Below the pieces are notes generated by a model. The model made no database searches, had not been told where the DNA came from, and saw nothing but the letters and a program-made list of their open reading frames with translations. Source: Zancudomyces culisetae (taxonomy: Eukaryota; Kickxellomycota; Harpellomycetes; Harpellales; Legeriomycetaceae). From it: DNA of 33,155 nucleotides. The translations under genes and the position numbers were made by a program. Location of the stretch: positions 1 through 33,155 of the forward strand of contig LSSK01000484.1 in NCBI GenBank assembly GCA_001969505.1. Direction: 5' to 3'. Below, piece by piece: positions 1-9,764 of the stretch (the first letter of the stretch is position 1; the number at the start of each line of letters is the position of its first letter).

Positions 1-1247
1 CCAAAACGCCCAGCTGACAAGTGTGTCAAACCAAAAACAGCAAAAAATACTGGCGGGGTAAAAGATGGTATCCAGATTGCCTTATTTCGCAACCTCAGAA
101 CACTATCCAACTCAATCTTGTTTGAAATGTTAATCAGGTTGAAGAGAAACAGACTGGTAGTTAAAACTTGAAGCAAAAAGTTTATAAACACAATTTTTTT
201 TCCAATCTTCTTTCTGCTCTCAGTAGGCGTACCGTCACCATGTCTATCACTGCCCATCAACCGAGGCTTTTCACCAAACCCAAAGCTTGAAAACCTCTTG
301 GGAAGAAGCTTTGTTTTATTCGATAGTGTTTTCAACTTTTCTCCCCATAATTTCCTTTTCAAAAATCCTGGAAAAAGTCCGGTGTTTTCTTGCAAACCCG
401 GAGCGTCGCCTTTTTTTGAAAGATCACGGCCAGATGAATCATTGTTCATAGTATTTCCTTGGTAATATGCTGTGGAATCGCCTCTATATATTGCACATTG
501 AGAGCACCCCAAATCGTTACATATGGGACTATGTATTACATGATTTGGCTTTTCCGGCCTACCGAAATAATCTAAAAAGCTGGCTTTTCCTGGGACTCCA
601 TCCCCTACCTTTATGCCTAACCAATTAAATCCTTTGGCTTTACTGAAGGTGTCTTCGTAGTTATGTCCTTTCTTTTCTTGCGCCACTTCTGGGAATAGGA
701 GCGGTGTGTCAAAGGGATCGACCTTGATTTTAGAATACACAGAGTTGTGCTTGTCACCAGAATCGTTTGGTAACACGCTTGCTTTACTATAGCTATCGAA
801 TAATGTATGCGACCCTTGCTCCACAAACGAAATCAGAGCGCTGTTGCTAAATTGACCCGAGTCGTCTGAAGAGCTACAGCTTGTATTCATTATATCGTAC
901 TTGGTTCCCGCACTAGCATTGCTGACTCCTGTACCACTTTGGGTATTCTGGTTGGAAAACGTACCAGATATCGGAACATTATCAAACTTTTTTTGACTTT
1001 TCATATTTTTAGTGGCGGCATTGTTTGGGCTTTGAGCTTCGTAGTTCAGTATAATCTCGTTTGCTCTTTTTGACCTCTTTGGTATTAAACGCTGATTGTT
1101 AAACCTAAGCGTTGCTAGTTCCTCTGGGCTACTATTTTCGCTTGCATAGCTAATTCCTATTTTGCAAGCATCCGATGAGGTTGGCGATCCAAGGTCCGTG
1201 AAATCACTTGAATCAGGATCTGTGGGTATTCTTTGAAACTTGTTCAT
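1..1247 (-). CDS. N-terminal part of an unrecognised membrane protein, cut by the window edge
   Basis: On the minus strand an ATG at 1247-1245 opens a frame with no stop through to base 1, giving 415 codons of a longer protein. I do not recognise the family. About 345 N-terminal residues are polar, rich in Ser, Asn, Lys and Asp, and look disordered. They contain a small cysteine cluster (CNDLGCSQC, residues about 242-250). A hydrophobic segment follows at about 349-372 (core FLLQVLTTSLFLFNLI), then a short polar loop and a second hydrophobic stretch from about 394 that reaches the edge. The visible plan is a long cytosolic or nucleoplasmic tail followed by a multi-pass membrane domain. The start has A at -3 (AAAAAATGA). 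The length of uninterrupted frame in AT-rich DNA makes it very likely a real exon; the function is unknown. Confidence 0.72.
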   Translation of the reverse strand, partial: MNKFQRIPTDPDSSDFTDLGSPTSSDACKIGISYASENSSPEELATLRFNNQRLIPKRSKRANEIILNYEAQSPNNAATKNMKSQKKFDNVPISGTFSNQNTQSGTGVSNASAGTKYDIMNTSCSSSDDSGQFSNSALISFVEQGSHTLFDSYSKASVLPNDSGDKHNSVYSKIKVDPFDTPLLFPEVAQEKKGHNYEDTFSKAKGFNWLGIKVGDGVPGKASFLDYFGRPEKPNHVIHSPICNDLGCSQCAIYRGDSTAYYQGNTMNNDSSGRDLSKKGDAPGLQENTGLFPGFLKRKLWGEKLKTLSNKTKLLPKRFSSFGFGEKPRLMGSDRHGDGTPTESRKKIGKKIVFINFLLQVLTTSLFLFNLINISNKIELDSVLRLRNKAIWIPSFTPPVFFAVFGLTHLSAGRF

Positions 1248-3203
1248 TTTTTGTGTGTATGAAACACTTTAGATATTAGCAGATTAATTATTAACAACAA
1301 TCGATTGAGATACAATAACAGTATTTACAACATTTGTACAAACAAAACTATAAGCGACTACTTTGTGTTGAGGTTGAAGGAATAGAACGGCAAGTTTAAT
1401 ATGCTCTTTTCGCTGTATTTATTTCAATTTTCTTTGGGATTGAAGTTGGAGTTGCAACTACTATTACTTAGCTCATTGCTTTATTAACCGGAGTATATGA
1501 GGCTGCAAATGTATTTTAGAAAATATCAAAAAATGCCCAATCTCCATCCGTTCAATAGTCCTCAACCACGCTGGATGATCATTTGTTTTTATTTCTAGAA
1601 TCTTTGATTTCTGAGCTTAGACACCCCCTCTTCAGTGGTTGATTCAATCCGACAGAATATAAGCGGTTCTAGCTCTCGCAATTTTGACCCCTTAATAAAT
1701 TTGTTCATTAAAACTTATGTGGAGTAAGAGGGTTAGCCATTTCTAGTTTGGCTCATACAACTATTTTTGTAAAATTGATATTGGTACTCCGAAGACTGGG
1801 TGGGCCCTCCCCAAACTGCATATATATACATCATATTACTAACATGGAGAAGCCCGCAATTCTAGAAATATGGTTATTTATGTACTGATTATACACCTTC
1901 ATCGTCATTCTCTTAATAATTACGTTATAGACATACGTTCTCATACCTTTCTATTCAAAAAAAAAAAGGTATAAGTAATAAAAATGAGAGTAGTAACCAT
2001 GGAAATGGATACCAGAAGAAAAACTTTGTGCTAGAAAAAAAAGTTGGCACCAACACTGCTGTTGAACTAGTAAAATATACCAGCGTTTACTTTTAATGCG
2101 CAATTTTTGTTGATTTAGTAGTGCATGTCGTACCAACTCTGAAAGTGTGTTACTTACACAGGAAGAAAAAAAGAAACTAACATATACCCTAGCCAAAGGG
2201 AGGGAGAGACTCAGAGTACCAACTACAAGAATAAATCTGTTTTAATTGTTTTATTAGCCACCTGTTTGTTGGTTTAGCTGTTAATTTATTCATTAATTGT
2301 GGCGATCTAGTATCCTAATACCTACCATAAAGACTTTTTTGGATTGCATTGTTTCCCTAATAGCTATTAAAACACAAAAGCCATTTCAGGTGAGCTGGAT
2401 AATGGCTATTCACATGTAAAAAAAGAGAGAATGTAGGGGCGTTTGGTACCATTTTAGTCTACGATTAAGAAAAATGCACCAGGAAAATGCGTAATAACAC
2501 TGTTTTAATCAGCAATTATTGTAACAATTGTACACAATTTATTCTTTAAGGAGCTACAATTGAACCTCTGTAGCACCAAAAAAATGGGTCTAAACTATAT
2601 TAAGGCTATTTTTATACTATAAATATCATGGTGCTAGATTATTGCCTGTGGAGCCAAAAATGTACTGAGATATGGAATAAACGCAGACCCGGCTTATAGC
2701 AAATATAACTTCCAGCAAGAAGGGGATATTTGCACTGTGCCCAAAGTCAACCCAAGCAAAACCTCTTGCGTAAGTCTCCTGTTTTCGGGCTTCACTGCCA
2801 TTGGAAAGGGGCTGGGTATTCTGGATTTTTTTTCATTTTTTGGTGCTTCATAGTGGTAATCATAATGGGCAGCCGGAAATAACAAAAGCAATTGTTTGAT
2901 AATTTAACCCGCAAAAAGAAGCTCAGCACTATTCACAATTACTGTGCTGATCCTCTTTTATTCCAAAATGGATACCTAGAAACAACAAGCATAGTTTTTA
3001 TCCATTATGCTCATTTGTTACACATATATTTTTTGCTGACAGAATAAAACTTTAATATAAAAGCTTTTATTTTTCCAGAACTAAAATAAATGGCGATTAA
3101 ACTATAACTTTCAAAAGTGCATAAACCCTAGAAAAAGTTCACCTTCCCTTCAAAAAAAGCGAAAAAGCGATAAACACATTTGCAACACACTCTTGCACTA
3201 ATC
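1248..3203. other. Intergenic region, no supportable gene
   Basis: This lies between two divergently oriented genes and should carry both promoters. It is AT-rich, with A/T homopolymer runs (for example at 1955-1968), and only short frames. I see no tRNA-like cloverleaf or Pol III box pair and no long repeat. A 35-codon minus-strand reading from 2789 resembles the start of a small respiratory subunit but has no visible continuation (see rejected items). Confidence 0.6.
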
Positions 3204-3611
3204 ATGTCGGGTCGACTTTACCACTGCAACGTGGTGGTGTTTTTTATAGCGACACTTGTACTAATAGTAATGGCATACTCAACAGGAATTGTAGGCGAAA
3301 AGAAACCTCGTGAAATCAGCCATTCAAAGAACAATAATTCTACGAGAGAAGATAGTGTCAAATCATACGATCTGTCAAACACAAAAACGAGTAACGATAC
3401 GCAGCAGGTAAACAAGGGTACAGAATCAAATCCGACCGAGGCGTATTTGCGGTGTGTAAGGAAACACAACGGTCACGCAACATTCAGACACCCAATACAT
3501 ACATGTAACAGATGCTGGTGTACGCCCAATGGCTCGGTCAGTTGTACGCGGATCTTTTGTCCCAAGTTCAATTTATTTAATACCACAAAAATACATTTAC
3601 CGCCGAGATAG
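3204..3611 (+). CDS. Pacifastin-type serine protease inhibitor, secreted or membrane-anchored
   Basis: Single-exon frame of 135 residues. I chose the ATG at 3204; the frame stays open upstream but only to a TTG at 3180. Residues 9-30 form a hydrophobic signal peptide or N-terminal anchor. A polar Ser/Asn/Thr/Lys-rich stalk (31-83) follows, with several possible N-glycosylation sites. The C-terminus holds six cysteines: C84, then CNRCWC at 101-106, G110, then CTRIFC at 114-119. From the second cysteine on this fits the pacifastin light-chain pattern C-N-x-C-x-C-x(3)-G-x(3)-C-T-x(3)-C. The first loop (16 residues between Cys1 and Cys2) is longer than the usual 9-12. In this family the reactive bond lies just after Cys5-Thr, so P1 would be Arg116 and P1' Ile117, which predicts a trypsin inhibitor. 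The trypsin gene at 4938 is on the same strand 1.3 kb downstream. Function is inferred from the motif only. Confidence 0.84.
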   Translation: MSGRLYHCNVVVFFIATLVLIVMAYSTGIVGEKKPREISHSKNNNSTREDSVKSYDLSNTKTSNDTQQVNKGTESNPTEAYLRCVRKHNGHATFRHPIHTCNRCWCTPNGSVSCTRIFCPKFNLFNTTKIHLPPR

Positions 3612-3620
3612 ACTGTTTTA

Positions 3621-3641
3621 CATCATCATCATCATCATCAT
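3621..3641 (+). repeat. (CAT)7 microsatellite in the pacifastin gene 3' region
   Basis: Seven perfect CAT units begin ten bases after the pacifastin stop codon, so they probably lie in the 3' UTR. No function is implied. Slippage makes this a likely polymorphic marker. Confidence 0.9.
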
Positions 3642-4937
3642 ACAAATTACCAAAGTAGCACGTTTGCTGACATTTTGATTTTGATACTTTTTCGGATGGT
3701 TAGCAGGATAGTTAATATTGATTCTTGTTTACAAGAAATAGAGTTTGTGTAAGATAATAATAAAGTAGTGTAGTGTTTTTATGAAATTACACAGCTGAGC
3801 CAGGAACTCGAAGTAGCTAATCCTGTTGCCAGTATGTGTATCTCCAACAAATCGTTCTCCCTTTTTTCCTGTTGTGGATACATACTAACTGTATGTTGGA
3901 AAGAATCTAAACGCATTATGCAGGTGAAAATAAAAATTAACCTTTTTACGCAATAGTTTGGTAGTGGCTAAAACTTGTCCTGAAAACGACCCCAGCTTGT
4001 GGTTTAGCTATATGATTATTTTTTTATTTTATAAAATGTGTCTTGTGTATTGAAGTTGACATTTTTTGGTCCTTTACTTTTTTTCAACACTCAAAGAATT
4101 CGCACTTTTAAAAAATATAATATTAATGATAAAAATGATTATAAATGGTAGAAAAATCAGAGCCTCATGGGCTAGGCTAGCACCGAGACCGTTTAGTTTT
4201 TCTATTTTGTATGTACTACTAGCTAAAAAAAAAGTTGTGGCCTTGTACTGGAAGTGTGAAGGGGTAAAGTTCTAAATCTTTGTTCTAGGACATACCGATT
4301 GATCCTTTAGCTTTTTGCATAACCCTCGGTAGTAGTCATAAAAGAGGAGAGTGTGTGTATACAGGATCTGGGCTTTGTAAAAAATTAATATTTCGCGTTA
4401 AGTGGGTGGAACAGCCAGAGTTTGGATTTTTTTTAGCTTTTGTAAAGAAAAATTCTGGACTTTTGTGCGCTTCAGAAAAGTTCGAACTGTTCTAACAAAG
4501 CTCAGAGAAAAGGAGAGGAGTGAGCGAGTTTAGAGGATAAAAACGGGGAATCTAGAAAGAGTTGGAGAGGTTTTTTGTCCAGCCTATGGCTGTTTCCCGT
4601 TTTGCCTTTTAGAACGGGGCTCGGGCTGTAGGAGATTTCTCTCCAAAGTGTGGAGAAACTAACTTTGAAAGTCGTGAAAAATAATGCGGTTTTCTCTACA
4701 TGTATCTTTTGGAAAGTAGCCAGAGTGAATAGAACCGACTCAGTAGTGAAGCTGGCCTACTGTGGGATAGGCGTGATGTATACTTTATATAAAGACAAAT
4801 GTTTTTATGTAGACAGCTTAACCAAAAAGGATATATATTCATGTGTACTTGCTAGTTTTATTATTATTGTTGTTATTAATATTATCTTTATTTTTTAAAA
4901 ACTGTAGCATATTGTATATAAAATAAGCCAACCCACA
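3642..4937. other. Intergenic region between pacifastin and trypsin genes
   Basis: About 1.3 kb with no supportable gene. It contains a purine-rich stretch at roughly 4500-4580 (GAGAAAAGGAGAGGAG and similar). A frame at 4650-4898 has no ATG near its start and a hydrophobic end, and I do not accept it as a gene. The trypsin promoter should lie here. A TATATAAA at 4915-4922 is too close to the ATG to be its core TATA box. Confidence 0.6.
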
Positions 4938-6047
4938 ATGAAACTGTATCTAGCACTATTGATATTTATAAGTCTCTTCATGGGGAGTAAAGGAGATACC
5001 ACGAACAACGGAAACTCGAGAATAGTGGGAGGAGTAACAATACAAGATAACAATTATCCATTCTCAGTTTTGATCAAGCTAAAATACAACAAAAAGAATG
5101 TAGCAATGTGCGGAGGTTCTATAATATCCAAGGACTGGATACTTACTGCGGCACACTGTCTTGTTATTGTTGATGGAGATAGAAAAGGGGAGCTAAACAG
5201 AACCGATTTTCTAGTAAATGGGTTAATGCCTAACAATAAAAGAATGCTTTACAAACGACCCATGCTCAAAAACGAAATAAACTATGTGGTTGCCGATCCG
5301 TCAATGATTACAATTGGATATGGCTCTCCAAGTAAAGCGAGCATGTCTATTGCAAGTGCTAGCGCTGTTGTAGTTCATCCAGAGTTGAATTTATTTGACT
5401 ATGAAAACGATATTGCACTAATTAAGCTGGCAAACCCGGTTGAGTTTTCGTCTACAGTTAAACCAATAAAAATAGCATCAGCCGAGATATCAAACAATCT
5501 CAACTTGTTGGCCGTGGGATGGGGTGTGACAGCAAATAATAGTCTTGTTATACCAAACACAATGCGTGGTGTAGTACTAAAAACAGGCGATTCTTCACAG
5601 TGTAAACTTCCGTGGAACAATTTTACCGATAATAACTCGGGCCAGATCTGCTGCCCAACATACAAGGGCAAAGATACCTGTTTTGGAGATTCAGGAGGTC
5701 CATTATTAGCTACAGAAGATGATCCGCTCAATAGCAATAAACAGAACAATTATGATAATTTGAGGCTTGTTGGCGTCACAAGTTTTGGAGACACGGTGGA
5801 TGGTGAAACATACCAGTGCGCAGATCCAAACGGTGTGGGTTATTACACAAGAGCAGGGTATTATCTAGACTTTATTTCAAAAAACACCGATTTGCCTGCA
5901 TCAGAGATAAGCACAAATGGAAGGCTGATAGATACAAACATTAAGGATGTTGATGTTGCTGTTTCATTTACAAATCGTTTAGAAGTTAAGGGTAGCTATT
6001 TTTTTGTTTCACTAATGTGCTTTTTCTTTTGGACAGGTGTTTTGTAA
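4938..6047 (+). CDS. Trypsin-like S1 serine protease with hydrophobic C-terminal tail
   Basis: Intronless gene for a 369-residue chymotrypsin-family (S1) protease. Residues 1-19 are a signal peptide. A short propeptide ends at Arg28, followed by the mature N-terminus IVGG (29-32), so activation needs cleavage after Arg. The triad is complete: His73 in LTAAHC, Asp158 in ENDIALIKL and Ser252 in GDSGGP. Asp246, six residues before the serine, is the S1-pocket Asp that gives Lys/Arg specificity, and the pocket glycines (G284, G301) are kept. A roughly 40-residue insertion follows the histidine (about 79-118). After the domain comes a polar linker and a hydrophobic tail (about 353-369) that reaches the C-terminus without basic residues, as in GPI-anchor signals. 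The protein is therefore predicted at the cell surface, or released from it. The start has a good context (CCACAATG). The next gene is convergent, 163 bp away. Confidence 0.95.
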   Translation: MKLYLALLIFISLFMGSKGDTTNNGNSRIVGGVTIQDNNYPFSVLIKLKYNKKNVAMCGGSIISKDWILTAAHCLVIVDGDRKGELNRTDFLVNGLMPNNKRMLYKRPMLKNEINYVVADPSMITIGYGSPSKASMSIASASAVVVHPELNLFDYENDIALIKLANPVEFSSTVKPIKIASAEISNNLNLLAVGWGVTANNSLVIPNTMRGVVLKTGDSSQCKLPWNNFTDNNSGQICCPTYKGKDTCFGDSGGPLLATEDDPLNSNKQNNYDNLRLVGVTSFGDTVDGETYQCADPNGVGYYTRAGYYLDFISKNTDLPASEISTNGRLIDTNIKDVDVAVSFTNRLEVKGSYFFVSLMCFFFWTGVL

Positions 6048-6210
6048 TATAAATTTGTACATAACTCTACATTTGGTGCACAAGCGTTATAGCTCCAAGA
6101 GCAAACATCGTTAATGACAAAACTAATTAAAGTACTGCCAAATATTCCATTTATTTATTTAATTTTACTTTTAATACGTCTGGGATAAACGTAAAAGAGA
6201 AAAAAAAAGC

Positions 6211-7305
6211 CTATAGCTTGCTTTCGGTAGAGTTACCAGGTTTTACAACAACTTTTCCAAATGTCTTTCTGGAAGCAATCGTATTCAGTGCCTCATTTGT
6301 CTGTTCAAGGGAGTTGAATACAGGTTGGTAGACTATCGGTTTCAGCAGACCTTTGGAAATTAGGTCAAAGATACCCTCCCAAACCTTTGGAACTGTTTCT
6401 TTTTCGTTAAGGTAGTATGCTCCCCAGTGCACGCCAACAACGCTGACGTTTTTTAGAAGCACGCGATTTGTCATCAAGTTTTCAATAGCACCTCCTGCAT
6501 AGCCTATAACCAATGCTCGACCGTTCCAGGCGATACATTTGAGTGATTCCCCTATTCTTCCGACTGGGTCATAGATAATATCTGCACCCTTTCCTTTTGT
6601 AATCGAGAGAACCTCTTGGGTCCAGTTCTTGTTACTGTAGTTTATTACATAATCAGAGCCGGCCTTTCTGCAAATGTCAAACTTTTCTTCAGAGCCCACT
6701 GCACTGATAACAGTGGCACCAAAGGCCTTTGCTATTTGTACTGCCGCAATTCCAACTCCTCCGGCTGCAGCAAGAACCAAAACTACATCCCCGGCCTTTA
6801 TGTCTGCGCGGACCTTCAATGCAGCATAGCTGGTGGGAAGTGTGACATAAATTCCACATGCTTCCTCAAAGTTAAGGTTTTCTGGTATCAAAAACAGTCT
6901 GTCGCTCGCTATGCTAGTGTATTCAGCATACGCTCCGGTGGTAGTGCTTCCAAATACTCGATCACCAGGCTTAAAGCTAGATTTTGGATCATTTGACCTG
7001 ACCACAGTTCCGGCAAACTCACTGCCTGGAATGAACGGAAGTTTTGGCTTTACTTGATATTTTCCCTGTATCTATTTACGTGTTATGTTATTTGTATTTT
7101 ATTATTCTAAATTGGTACTGTGCATGTAACAATAGAGCAGGGGAGTTGGGTGACTTACTATGAGGATATCAAAAAAGTTGGCACCAGCAGCTTCGATTTT
7201 AACGAGTATTTCTCCGGCCTGTGGTTCTGGGATCGGAATGCGTTTAACCACCATTTGGTCCGGGTGGGTTAGCAGTTTCTCGACATAAATAGCTTTCATC
7301 GACAT
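6211..7305 (-). CDS. Zeta-crystallin-like NADPH:quinone oxidoreductase (MDR superfamily)
   Basis: Two exons, 7305-7159 and 7071-6211, joined across an 87-bp GTAAGT..TAG intron in phase 0, give 335 residues. The splice restores the conserved run NFFDILI-IQGKYQVKP-LPFIPGSEFAG, confirming the junction. Residues 1-125 form the GroES-like half. The Rossmann half carries the nucleotide-binding motif AAAGGVGIAAVQIAKAFGA (near 153-156), followed by KGADIIYDPVG. No structural or catalytic zinc ligands are present, as expected for the quinone-reductase branch of medium-chain dehydrogenases. Family members reduce quinones or enones with NADPH in the cytosol or mitochondria; this one most resembles the QOR-like protein 2 type. 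I chose ATG 7305 (MSMKAIY), since the upstream frame continues only to a TTG. A second ATG lies two codons inside. It ends convergently with the trypsin gene. Confidence 0.93.
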
Positions 7306-8258
7306 TTTTGCGTTCAAAGTCAAACAGACAGTTGTATAAAAGTAATTTATAAAAGAATATCAAGCATATATATACGTCTGCGAGTATATATTAAAAGTTG
7401 TTTACTATGTATTTAAAACTTTAAAAAGAGATAAGTGTTGATAAAATGAACTAGTAAACGGGGAAGAGGGGTTTTTATAATACATACTCCAGCCAACACG
7501 TTTAGAATTTAAAAAAACATAGTAAAATAAAAATAAAAAACCTGGAAAATGTGAAACCGTTCTTTTTCTAATTCGAGTAAAAAAAAAAGGAATCCAAAAG
7601 CACAGATACACATGCAGAGATAAACACGGGGATAGGCAGCGCTTTCAGGCTGTCTACATTCCTTCCCCCCCCCCATTTTTCTAGGATGAATTGAGTTTGA
7701 TTTTCTGTTTCGTAATTAAGTGTGAAATTGATAGCTTTACTTGTTTCTATTTTAATTTCATGTTCATCTATTAAATAGGAATAAAACAAATACTACAAAG
7801 ACTGGCACGTGAAAACGAGGTAAAGTAAAATGATTCTTGTCATTTAGCTAACTTTTTATATTCGCAGCAAACTCAAATGTGTCTGTATGATTCGATGGTA
7901 AGAAGGGAAAAGGTGAATGTAGCGTTGACATACAAGTTTTAGAGCGAACATGAAGCAGAAAAAATACTGTTTCCACATCAATATACTTGCTTGGACAGTA
8001 TGGAGTGTCCCAAACTGACACAGTTTTGGTGTCAGTGTGCCACCCAGTGTTGCTTTTTTTACCATCCCAGGTCTATCAATGCCAGTCTGCGTAAATACAA
8101 ACATTTATCATTATTACTTGCTGGCAATGCAGTTCGCCAAAACAAAACGAGGCTATATAGCATTAGATCATAAAAGAAAAGTAACACTCAAAATACAAAT
8201 GCAGAATATAAAAGAAAATCTAACAAACAGGTTGCAGAGAGATGGCAAGGCCGATCTA
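7306..8258. other. Intergenic region upstream of the quinone oxidoreductase
   Basis: About 950 bp between two minus-strand genes. It should contain the oxidoreductase promoter and the terminator region of the surface-protein gene. Short frames on both strands have no recognisable content. There is a run of nine or so C residues near 7666-7674 and an A run at 7580-7588. I see nothing else. Confidence 0.6.
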
Positions 8259-9764
8259 CTATGTATCGGGTTCGGTCTTATCAGTACTGTCTGACGGGGC
8301 ATCGGGGTCGGGGGAACTTAAGGACGTTGTGGACAAGGGTTTATCAGATTTCACAGAAAACTTTGTGGACTGAAGACCGGCGGTGGAAAACGGAGTGGCT
8401 TTATGATGCAGATCCACTACTTTGATCGACTTGTCTTGCTCTAGGGCACGCTGCATTCTATCATGGGCAATAGTTTCCCGCCAGTTTTCGTGTTCGGGTG
8501 TAGAATTATCGCCACCTTGTCCGTCTTCCTCGTCTGATTTAATTAGATCGTTTTCGGGAGCTTTGTCCAGTGCATCACGGAATCCTTTTCCAACAATCCT
8601 AGCATCAAGTTCAGTAAAAGAGGTAGAATGGTTTGGTCGATCTAATACAAATCCAGAACCGGGGCTGCCCATTTTAGTTGGCCCACCTCCAGCAAAATTG
8701 GATTTATTTGAGCCCTGGGAATTGGTTCTTGTAGATCTTTGAGGGCCTGCAAATACCATCGGGGAGCTCATTATGGATGGAAGCTCGTAGTCGCCATAGA
8801 CACCTGCTACTACCTTGGGATCTTGGAAGGGAGGACTGCCCCCAAACGTGGAAAAGTCTTCATTTTTGGTGTCGGTGACAATTTTGCCTGATAGGCCTGC
8901 GGTTATGGCGCTGCCGTCCATATCGGCATTAGAATCTTCAAGTGCGTCATATTCATCGAATACACCATCGTCATTACTGACTTGTTTTTCTGCCATCCGT
9001 TCTCTTTTCCTTCTTCTGCGCATAAAGAGTAAAAGTAGTAGAATAAGCAGTAAAAACAAGACCGATCCAAGAGCAATGGCTACAATCGCGGCTGTACTCA
9101 AGGATTTCGATCCTGGTCCGATGGGGATTGTGGTAGAGCTACTCTCAGTACTTTCAGCATCACTAGTACTCGAAATTGACATTGTACTACTAAAAGTCCG
9201 CGTCCCGGTACTGGTGGTTTTGCTGGAGGAAGAAGAAGAAGAAGAAGTCGTTTTCGAAAGTGTGCTTGTTGAAGTAAAAGACGGTCGAATTACGTTAAAC
9301 ACAGGGCCAGAAGGGGACGATGGCGTTGATCCATTAGGCACAATTTCTAGCACAAACGTTCTTTTATCCTCCAAAGTTGAGTCAGTGGTGTTTGAGTATT
9401 TGAAAAGTGAGTTTTCAAGGGTGATTCCATAGGTTCCATCTCCATTTTCCACACTGAGATATCTAGCTACAGGATCTCGTGTATTGAATTGATCAAATAT
9501 ATATATATCCACATTTCCTGTAACTACATAAAGCGGCCACTTGTTATTCCATACTACTATTAATTGTGATCCGACAAAATATGTGCCTCCAGATATTGGA
9601 AGACAATACTGATCCAACACACACGCTATTCAATGTAATTGATGTGTTTGATATTAATAAAAAGAGTCAAACTATAAAAGCTAGTACATAACTACAAATA
9701 CAGATAAATCATGTTCATTATAATACGTACATATTTTTCCATTGCTATCGTACACGATTGGCAT
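8259..9764 (-). CDS. Ser/Thr-rich single-pass surface membrane protein
   Basis: The main exon is certain (9625-8259). A first exon at 9764-9731 with a GTACGT donor and TAG acceptor (intron 9626-9730) gives 466 residues in frame. The extracellular part begins with a compact beta-rich looking region of about 95 residues, including two cysteines and several NxT/S sites. A mucin-like Ser/Thr stretch follows, with a run of eight serines, and then one strong transmembrane helix (AIVAIALGSVLFLLLILLLLLF) bounded inside by RRRRKRER. The roughly 250-residue cytosolic tail is acidic and Ser/Pro-rich. This plan is that of fungal cell-wall sensors or mucin-like proteins (Mid2/Axl2-like layout), but I recognise no named domain. 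The modelled start has no signal peptide, so the true 5' exon may lie further upstream (above 9764). Confidence 0.72.

Noticed and set aside
2694-2891. Minus-strand frame containing MAVKPENRRLTQEVLLGL, resembling the start of a cytochrome oxidase VIIa/COX9-type subunit
   Set aside because: The following aromatic motif of that family is absent in any frame downstream, no good donor follows, and the match covers only about 15 residues.
3180-3203. Upstream extension of the pacifastin frame
   Set aside because: It would need a TTG start; the ATG at 3204 precedes the hydrophobic segment directly.
4650-4898. 82-codon plus frame with hydrophobic end just before the trypsin gene
   Set aside because: It begins with GTG, has no early ATG, overlaps the expected promoter and has no recognisable content.
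4915-4922. TATATAAA as TATA box of the trypsin gene
   Set aside because: It ends only 15 bases before the ATG, leaving no room for a transcription start and 5' UTR.
8815-9432. 205-codon frame antisense to the surface-protein gene
   Set aside because: It is the complement of the Ser/Thr-rich and membrane-helix region; its low-complexity content mirrors the real gene.
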